A stretch of DNA of 64,000 nt from NCBI GenBank assembly GCA_046330255.1, contig JAXLTC010000002.1, positions 124,001 to 188,000 on the forward strand, written 5' to 3'. Source of the stretch: JBBSBL01 sp046330255 (GTDB taxonomy: Bacteria > Actinomycetota > Thermoleophilia > Solirubrobacterales > Solirubrobacteraceae). Every line of letters starts with the position of its first letter. Within the stretch, counting starts at the first letter, position 1. Positions 58,683 through 64,000 of this stretch are shown piece after piece. The position numbers and the translations under genes are program-made. Under the pieces are notes generated by a model that did not search any database, had not been told where the DNA came from, and saw only the letters and a list, made by a program, of their open reading frames with translations.

Positions 58683-60041
58683 TCAGTCCCGAACGGGCGG
58701 CGCCGCCGCCAGCGCCCGCCCGTCGGTGCCGCCCGCGCTCTGCCCCTCGAGCGCGTGGCTCTCGAGCCCGGGCGCGCCCTCGACGTGGCCGAGCTCGGAG
58801 GTGTCGCGCGGGAACAGGAGATCGACGGTCCAGTCGGTGACGAGCCGAAGCTCGCGCCCGGCGCCCGGCATCAGCAGCAGGTGGTAGGTGCGAGCGAGGA
58901 ACCATGCCGGGAAGCCCCGCCAGCGGATGCCCATCGTCAGCGCGACCGCGCGGTAGCGGCCCATGTCGACGAACACGCCCAGCGTGCGGTAGCGGAACGG
59001 CTTGGGACGCGCTTCGGGCGACCCGATCGCGGCGGCGATATTGCGCGCCACGCGGCGTCCCTGACGGATCGCGTGCTGCGCGGTCGGCGGGCAGACCCGG
59101 CCCTTGCGCGCGGGATCGGGGACCGCGGCCGCGTCGCCCACCGCCCACACGTTGCGATGACCCTCGACGCGCATCGTGCGCTCGGTCCGCACGCGCCCGC
59201 CCTCGTCGAGCGGGAGGCCGAGCTGCGAGACCGCCGGGTGCGGCTTGACGCCCGCCGTCCAGACCACGGTGCGGCACGGGACGCGCTCACCGCCCGCAAG
59301 ACGGATGTGGTCGGAGGAGACCTCGTCGAGCGTCGTCGAGGTGCGGATCTCGATGCCGCGCCCGCGCAGCTCCCGGACGGCGAAGTCGGCGAGACTCGGC
59401 GGGATCTCGGGCATCACCCGGTCACGAGCCTCGACCAGCAGCCAGCGCATTCCCTGCACCCGGCAGCGGGGATAGAGCTCGATCACGTCGCTCATGAAGT
59501 CCTGGAGCTCGGCGATGCCCTCGAGGCCCGCGTAGCCGGCGCCGACGAACGCGAAGGTGAGATAGGGAGCGCGGGCGACCGGGTCCTCGATCAGCTCGGC
59601 CGTCTCGAGCATCGCCACCACCCGGTTGCGCAGCGAGATCGCCTCCGAGAGCGTCTTGAAGCCGATCGCGTGCTCGCGCAGGCCGGGGATCGGGAGCGTG
59701 CGCGAGACCGACCCCAGCGCGATCACGAGGTGGTCGTACGGGATCTCCTGCGCGGTCCCGTCGACGAGCACGGCCCGCAGGACGGCGGCGCCCGGATCGG
59801 CGCCGGTCACGGTCCCGATGCGGAGATCGGTGCGGCGCAGCTCCTCGCGCAGCGGCACCACGACGTGGCGCGGCTCGAGCGTGCCGGCGGCCGCACCGGG
59901 CAGCAGGGGCGTGTAGAGCAGGTAGTTGACGTCGTTTACCAGCGTGATCCGGGTGCTCTGCGTGGGAAGCTCCCGCTCGAGGGTTCTGGCCGCCGAGTAG
60001 CCGCCGAACCCGCCGCCCGCGATGACGACGTTCCAGGCCAT
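58683..60041 (-). CDS. Type II NADH dehydrogenase (NDH-2)-like flavoprotein
   Basis: A 452-residue single-subunit flavoprotein that passes electrons from NADH to quinone without pumping protons. VVIAGGGFGGYSAARTL at 5-21 binds FAD, TFAFVGAGYAGLEGIAEL near 160 binds NADH, and RNVWAVGDAAAVPDP near 298 is the FAD motif. PPTAQHAIRQG and the hydrophobic GFPAWFLARTYHLLLMPG near 385 probably form the membrane/quinone side. ATG 60041 is six bases from a TACTCT hexamer, giving a leaderless mRNA. Confidence 0.92.
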   Translation of the reverse strand: MAWNVVIAGGGFGGYSAARTLERELPTQSTRITLVNDVNYLLYTPLLPGAAAGTLEPRHVVVPLREELRRTDLRIGTVTGADPGAAVLRAVLVDGTAQEIPYDHLVIALGSVSRTLPIPGLREHAIGFKTLSEAISLRNRVVAMLETAELIEDPVARAPYLTFAFVGAGYAGLEGIAELQDFMSDVIELYPRCRVQGMRWLLVEARDRVMPEIPPSLADFAVRELRGRGIEIRTSTTLDEVSSDHIRLAGGERVPCRTVVWTAGVKPHPAVSQLGLPLDEGGRVRTERTMRVEGHRNVWAVGDAAAVPDPARKGRVCPPTAQHAIRQGRRVARNIAAAIGSPEARPKPFRYRTLGVFVDMGRYRAVALTMGIRWRGFPAWFLARTYHLLLMPGAGRELRLVTDWTVDLLFPRDTSELGHVEGAPGLESHALEGQSAGGTDGRALAAAPPVRD

Positions 60042-60047
60042 GCTCCG

Positions 60048-60057
60048 AGAGTACCGT
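60048..60057. promoter_or_regulatory. Interlocking divergent -10 hexamers
   Basis: AGAGTACCGT contains TACTCT for the NDH-2 gene (minus strand, 60048-60053) and TACCGT for the secreted-protein gene (plus strand, 60052-60057). The hexamers share two base pairs and each ends six bases before its start codon, so only one polymerase can open this site at a time. Confidence 0.55.
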
Positions 60058-60063
60058 TCGCGG

Positions 60064-61188
60064 ATGCCCCGCTCGCGCCCCGGCGCGCCCGTGCGCCGGG
60101 GCGTGGCGGTCCTCGCCGCGGTCGCTCTGATCCCGTGCGTCCTGGCCGCCACGGCGGTCACGTTCGCCGCGCGGAACGGCGGGCCGCGCGCACATGCGCG
60201 CGCAGCGCTCATGCGCGTCGATCCCGCGCTGCAGCCCTACCGGTTCGGCGGGCGCGGCGCCGGCGCGTTCAACGAGCCGATCCCGCGCGGCGCACACACG
60301 GACCGGCGCTCGGGCCGGGTGATGGCGCGGGTGCTCGCGGGCATGCGGCACGAGCGCGTCGCGCTCGTGGACCGCAACGGGGTTCCCGGCATGTGGCTCG
60401 CGCGGCGGGGCGATCCGTGGTTCACGATCAGGGTGGGCCGCGCGCGGCTGCGCTGGCAGGTCCCGCGCGGGGCGCGCCCGGGAGGCGAGCACGGCAGCGA
60501 CGCGCCGATGGTCATCCAGGACCCGCGCCACCCCCGCTACGGCTCGCGCGTGGAGCTGCGGCTCTGGAAGGCCCACCTCGACCGTCGCCATCGGCGGATC
60601 ACGGCGAGGGGCTACGGGATCTTCCGCTACGGGCGTCGCAGCGACGGATTTCCGCTGCGCGGGCACGGAACCGGGAGCGGCCTGCCGTGGGCCGGTCTGA
60701 TCCGGGCGTGGGAGGTCCGCAGGGGGGTGATCCGGCACGCGCTGCGCATGGCCGCCTCGGGGATCTCGCGCCGTCACCGCCCGCCGGCGCGAAACAGCGA
60801 CCAGAGCCACCGCAGCCCGCTCGCGATGGGCATGCGCTTCCAGCTCAGCCCGCGCGTGAACTGCGCCTCGCGCACGGTGCCGGGGCGCTCCCCGCGCAGC
60901 GCGGCGACCCGCCTGCTGCGGATGATCTGCGTCGCGCTCCAGCGCTACGGCGCGATCGTCGTCGACGGCAGCGGGCGCACCGACCTCTACACGTTCGAGA
61001 TGGAGCTGGACCGCTCCGCCGGCGGAGCGGTGCGCTGGGGACGGGTGCTCGGGCGTCCGCCGAGCGGCTACTGGGGCAACGTGATCCGCGATCGCCGCGC
61101 CACCGGCGACGGCGTGCGGCGCGTGGCCAGCACGGGCATCCCGTGGGGCCGGATGCGAGTGCTGTCGCGCAGCGTGTTCTCGCGCTGA
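60064..61188 (+). CDS. Secreted protein of unknown function
   Basis: A 374-residue exported protein. Residues 10-36 form a hydrophobic signal peptide or anchor. The mature part is very Arg-rich and contains HGTGSGLPWAGLIRAWEV followed by IRHALRMA, a glycine-rich GMRFQLSP and LQRYGAIVVDGSGRTDLYTFEME. A similar order (a GSGLPY-like segment, a DHAL-like segment, then YG-x-x-VxDxSG) occurs in large actinobacterial secreted proteins of unknown activity, sometimes attached to carbohydrate-binding domains, from memory only. ATG 60064 follows its -10 hexamer by six bases. Confidence 0.7.
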   Translation: MPRSRPGAPVRRGVAVLAAVALIPCVLAATAVTFAARNGGPRAHARAALMRVDPALQPYRFGGRGAGAFNEPIPRGAHTDRRSGRVMARVLAGMRHERVALVDRNGVPGMWLARRGDPWFTIRVGRARLRWQVPRGARPGGEHGSDAPMVIQDPRHPRYGSRVELRLWKAHLDRRHRRITARGYGIFRYGRRSDGFPLRGHGTGSGLPWAGLIRAWEVRRGVIRHALRMAASGISRRHRPPARNSDQSHRSPLAMGMRFQLSPRVNCASRTVPGRSPRSAATRLLRMICVALQRYGAIVVDGSGRTDLYTFEMELDRSAGGAVRWGRVLGRPPSGYWGNVIRDRRATGDGVRRVASTGIPWGRMRVLSRSVFSR

Positions 61189-61190
61189 GC

Positions 61191-62657
61191 TCAGCCGGCC
61201 TGCGCGGCCGCGCGGTCCTCGAGCACGGCGCGTGCGGCCAGGTAGCCCGGGGCGCCGGTCACCGCGCCCCCGGGATGTGCGCCGGACCCGGCCAGGTAGA
61301 GGCCCTCGACGCCCCCGAAGCGCCGCGGGCCAGGCCGGTCCTCGAGCACCTGGCCGGGGAGCATCTCGCCGTGGAAGATGTGCCCGCCGGTGAGCCCGAA
61401 GCGCGCTTCGAGCTCGCGCGGGCCGAGCGCGAGGCGCTCGACGATCCGGTCCGGGAGCCCCGGGCAGACCTCGGCGAACCGCGCGATCGCGGCATCGGCC
61501 GCGGCGCCGGCGTCGACACCACGCGGGAAGCACTGGCAGAAGAGCGAGAGCACGTGGCGGCCCTCGGGGGCGAGTGTCGGGTCCGCGGCCGTCTGGCATG
61601 CGGCCTCGATCCAGGGGGCGGCGGCCGGACGGCCGGCGCGCGCGTCGGCCGCGGCGGCGGACAGGTCGGCGAGGGTGAAGCCGATGTCGATCGTCCCGCG
61701 CCACGGCTCCGGGCCCGGCCAGGCCGGGAAGTCCGGGAGCCCGTCCAGCAGCAGCATCACCTTGACCGTCGGGCCGTCCTGGCGCCACGGCGGGCTCGGG
61801 TCCGCGAGTCCCGCCAGCGCGGCCGTGCGCCGCGGGTCGGCGCCGGAGAGGACCGCGCGCGCCGCGACCTCCTGCCCGCCGGCCAGCACCACGCCGGCCG
61901 CGGCCGCGTCGCGGACGAGGACCCGCTCGACCGGCGCCGAGGTGCGCACGCGCGCGCCCGCCGCCTCCGCCGCCGAGCCCAGCGCGGCCGTCACCGCGCC
62001 CATCCCGCCGCGTGCGAACCCCCACGCGCCTGGCGCGCCCGCGGCCTCACCCAGGTCGTGGAAGAAGGCGACGAACGAGGTGCCGGGGTCCTCGGGTCCC
62101 GCGAGCGTCCCGATGAGGCCCTGCAGCGCGAACGGGACGCGGACCGGCTCGGACGGGATCCCGCCGAGCTCGCCGGCGACCGGGCCGTCGAGGATCTCGG
62201 GGCCGACGGCCTCGAGCCAGCGCCCGCGATCGGCCGGCTCGAGCATCAGCGGCCGCGCCCGCGCCGCGGCGGCGTCACGGCGCTCGGCGAAGCGCCGGTA
62301 GCCCTCGGCGTCGGCGACGCTCCAGTCGCGCGCGAGTTGGGCGACCGTGCGCTCGCGCGAGGACCAGGTCACCACGCGGCGCCCGTCCGGCTGGGGAGCG
62401 AACAGGTAGGGCTCGTGCACGTCCACGGCCAGCCCGTGGGCGGCCAGGTCGAGATCGCGAACGATCTCGGGCCGAAGCAGCGAGAGCGTGTAGGCGCCCG
62501 GGGAGGCCCGCACGCCGGGCCACAGCTCCTCTGTCACGCAGGCGCCGCCGGCGATCTCACGGCGCTCCAGGACCTCCACCGAGAGCCCGGCCCGCGCCAG
62601 GTACGCCGCGGCGACCAGGCCGTTGTGGCCCGCGCCGATCACGACCGCGTCGAGCAT
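61191..62657 (-). CDS. PYROXD2/CrtI-like NAD(P)/FAD-dependent oxidoreductase
   Basis: A 488-residue flavoprotein of the phytoene desaturase-like superfamily. DAVVIGAGHNGLVAAAYLARAG at the N-terminus binds FAD, followed by VLERREIAGGACVTEELWPG. The C-terminal GVEGLYLAGSGAHPGGAVTGAPGYLAARA is the typical closing FAD segment. It fits the PYROXD2-type group better than true CrtI. Substrate unknown; no carotenoid gene is adjacent, although a phytoene/squalene synthase lies 8 kb away. ATG 62657 is preferred over GTG 62660 because TAGATT ends six bases before it. Confidence 0.85.
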   Translation of the reverse strand: MLDAVVIGAGHNGLVAAAYLARAGLSVEVLERREIAGGACVTEELWPGVRASPGAYTLSLLRPEIVRDLDLAAHGLAVDVHEPYLFAPQPDGRRVVTWSSRERTVAQLARDWSVADAEGYRRFAERRDAAAARARPLMLEPADRGRWLEAVGPEILDGPVAGELGGIPSEPVRVPFALQGLIGTLAGPEDPGTSFVAFFHDLGEAAGAPGAWGFARGGMGAVTAALGSAAEAAGARVRTSAPVERVLVRDAAAAGVVLAGGQEVAARAVLSGADPRRTAALAGLADPSPPWRQDGPTVKVMLLLDGLPDFPAWPGPEPWRGTIDIGFTLADLSAAAADARAGRPAAAPWIEAACQTAADPTLAPEGRHVLSLFCQCFPRGVDAGAAADAAIARFAEVCPGLPDRIVERLALGPRELEARFGLTGGHIFHGEMLPGQVLEDRPGPRRFGGVEGLYLAGSGAHPGGAVTGAPGYLAARAVLEDRAAAQAG

Positions 62658-62663
62658 CACGGC

Positions 62664-62669
62664 AATCTA
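62664..62669 (-). promoter_or_regulatory. -10 hexamer of PYROXD2-like gene
   Basis: TAGATT on the minus strand ends six bases before the ATG at 62657, predicting a leaderless mRNA. Confidence 0.55.
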
Positions 62670-62683
62670 GCCCGCGGTGCGGG

Positions 62684-63487
62684 TCATCCCGCCTCGAGCA
62701 GCAGCGCCGCCCAGCCGTCCGCATGGCGCCGGTCGACCTCGCGCATCCCGCGGGCCGCGAAGGCGGCCGAGCACGCGCCGGCCTCGCGCTCGAGCAGACC
62801 GCTCGTGACGAGCCGTCGCGGCGGCTCGGAGAGCCGGCCGGCGAGCTCCTCCAGCAGCGGCCACAGCAGGTTCGCGAGCACGGTTGGCGCCGCCGGCAGC
62901 GGGTCGCGGCGCAGGTCGAGCCGGCGCGCGGCGAGCGCCACGCCGTTGACGGCCGCGTTGGCGCGAGTCGCCTCGATGGCGAGCGGGTCGTGGTCGACGG
63001 CCTCGACCGGCCCGAAGCCGAGCCGAGCCGCCGCGATCGCCAGCACGCCCGACCCGCAGCCGAGGTCGAGCAGCGGCCCACCCGCGGGCAGGCCGAGCAG
63101 CAGCTCCAGGCACAGCCGGGTGGTCGGGTGGGCGCCCGTGCCGAAAGCGCGCCCGGGGTCGATCACGAGGTCGACCGGCTCGCCGCCCGCCGGCTCCCAG
63201 GGCGGGCGAACCCGCAGGCGGCACTCCAGCACCAGCGGGCGATGGAACTCCCGCCAGCGCTCGGCCCAGTCGTCCGCGACCTCGGTCGTGGAGACATCCA
63301 CCAGCCCGGACCCGGCAGCCGCCCGCAGGGCGGGCAGCGAGGGGAGCTCGCCGGGCGGCCCGTAGACCGCGTACTCGACCCGCTCGCCGAGGTCGACCTC
63401 CTCGACGCCCGACGGCGCCAGCTCCAGCAGCTCCGCCAGCGCCACCTCCGCCCGCTCGCGCGGGACGCGCACCGCCAGCCGGATCAC
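62684..63487 (-). CDS. prmA: Ribosomal protein L11 methyltransferase
   Basis: A 267-residue SAM-dependent methyltransferase acting on L11. The signature FGTGAHPTTRLCLELL is near residue 117, motif I LLDLGCGSGVLAIAAARLG near 139 and the catalytic-loop segment PTVLANLLWPLLEEL near 205. The N-terminal 90 residues form the L11-recognition domain. GTG start, 13 bases after the dnaJ stop; dnaJ-prmA is a common order in Gram-positive bacteria. Confidence 0.92.
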   Translation of the reverse strand: MIRLAVRVPRERAEVALAELLELAPSGVEEVDLGERVEYAVYGPPGELPSLPALRAAAGSGLVDVSTTEVADDWAERWREFHRPLVLECRLRVRPPWEPAGGEPVDLVIDPGRAFGTGAHPTTRLCLELLLGLPAGGPLLDLGCGSGVLAIAAARLGFGPVEAVDHDPLAIEATRANAAVNGVALAARRLDLRRDPLPAAPTVLANLLWPLLEELAGRLSEPPRRLVTSGLLEREAGACSAAFAARGMREVDRRHADGWAALLLEAG

Positions 63488-63500
63488 GACGGCCCGGCGC

Positions 63501-64000
63501 TCACCCGCCGAGCGCGCGGCGCAGCTTGGCGACCAGGCCCTCGTCGGAGCGCAGGTTGTCCGGCGTGATGCTCTCCGCGAGGCTCTCCAGCAGCTCGCGC
63601 TGCTCGCCCGAGAGCCGGCGCGGGATCACGACGTTGACGACGACGCGGAGGTTGCCCCGCCTGCCGCCCCGCAGCGAGGGCATCCCGCGCCCGCGGAGCG
63701 TGAGCACCTCGCCGGGCTGCGTCCCCGCCGGGACCTCGACGTCCGCGGGGCCGTCGAGCGAGGGGGCCTGCAGCGTCGCGCCGAGCGCCGCGAGGGGCGC
63801 GGGCACGTCGAGGGCCGTGACGAGGTCGTCGCCGTCGCGCACGAAGCGCTCGTCCTCGCCGACCCTGACGAGCACGTAGAGGTCGCCGGGGGGGCCGCCC
63901 CGCTCGCCCGCGTGGCCGCGCCCCTGAAGCCTGATCCGCTGGCCGTCCCTGATGCCGGCGGGGACCTCGACCGACACGGTCCGGCGCTCGACGGCCCGCC
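63501..64000 (-). CDS. dnaJ: Chaperone DnaJ, C-terminal part (5' cut by window)
   Basis: The visible 166 residues are the C-terminal substrate-binding and dimerisation region of DnaJ: ERRTVSVEVPAGIRDGQRIRLQGRGHAG, GDLYVLVRVGEDERFVRDGDDL, then the second beta domain with VPAGTQPGEVLTLRGRGMPSLRGGRRGNLRVVVNVVIP. The J domain and zinc module lie beyond 64000, so DnaJ versus CbpA type is decided only by these blocks and by the prmA neighbour. It assists DnaK. Confidence 0.9.
   Translation of the reverse strand, partial: RAVERRTVSVEVPAGIRDGQRIRLQGRGHAGERGGPPGDLYVLVRVGEDERFVRDGDDLVTALDVPAPLAALGATLQAPSLDGPADVEVPAGTQPGEVLTLRGRGMPSLRGGRRGNLRVVVNVVIPRRLSGEQRELLESLAESITPDNLRSDEGLVAKLRRALGG

Noticed and set aside
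58755..63365. Open frame of 1536 codons on the plus strand opposite NDH-2 and the PYROXD2-like gene
   Set aside because: It is the antisense of well-supported genes and also crosses the coding frame of the secreted protein at 60064.

Overview
The window is very GC-rich (above 70% by eye), densely packed and chromosomal. It has the marks of a high-GC actinobacterium: frequent GTG starts, GTGA/ATGA stop-start overlaps, a four-domain ribosomal protein S1, a Gram-positive-type SOS box (GAAC-N4-GTTC), and many genes with a TAnnnT hexamer 6-12 bases before the start codon (probable leaderless mRNAs). Gene content and fusions look most like Thermoleophilia (Solirubrobacterales). That placement is inference, because no rRNA or tRNA gene is present. 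I saw no CRISPR array, insertion sequence, prophage or integrase; most of the window is housekeeping and core metabolism.

Layout: 1-1.6 kb, two family-2 glycosyltransferases. 1.6-5.1 kb, family-4 uracil-DNA glycosylase, a DUF2520-PanC fusion and panB (pantothenate). 5.2-7.2 kb, DUF47/PiT phosphate transport. 7.2-9.4 kb, a lower-GC accessory patch with an acetyltransferase, a frameshifted neprosin-like gene and a small exported protein. 9.4-20.9 kb, SnoaL-like protein, uvrA, a hydrolase, a DivIVA-like protein, uvrB, an epimerase, a lytic transglycosylase, coaE and rpsA. 21-30.4 kb, an FAD oxidoreductase, a secreted TAP-like hydrolase, polA, ACT-malic enzyme, an acyltransferase and a TIGR01777 epimerase. 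30.4-37.2 kb, a livKHMGF branched-chain amino-acid ABC operon plus a second binding protein. 37.3-39.1 kb, a small lipoprotein, an atypical phosphofructokinase and a 58-residue membrane protein. 39.1-50.3 kb, tryptophan genes in three minus-strand blocks (trpFBA, trpDC, hisIE-trpEG), separated by a secreted phosphatase, an HtrA protease and a PLP decarboxylase. 50.4-56 kb, MFS transporter, FAD reductase plus phytoene/squalene synthase, ArsA-like ATPase, DUF1622 and TerC membrane proteins. 56-58.6 kb, the yqeY-phoH-ybeY-era operon. 58.7-64 kb, NDH-2, a secreted protein of unknown function, a PYROXD2/CrtI-like oxidoreductase, prmA and the 3' part of dnaJ.

Functional themes are excision repair and replication (udg, uvrA, uvrB, polA), CoA supply (panC, panB, coaE), amino-acid synthesis and uptake (trp, his, liv), and isoprenoid chemistry (phytoene/squalene synthase with two paralogous geranylgeranyl-reductase-type flavoproteins). 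The most notable observations are the leaderless promoter pattern, an SOS box over the uvrA promoter, divergent promoters with interlocking -10 hexamers at 60.05 kb, the DUF2520-PanC fusion, a hairpin between livK and livH, a phosphofructokinase with His/Lys at the phosphoryl-donor positions, and a two-base frameshift in the neprosin-like gene.
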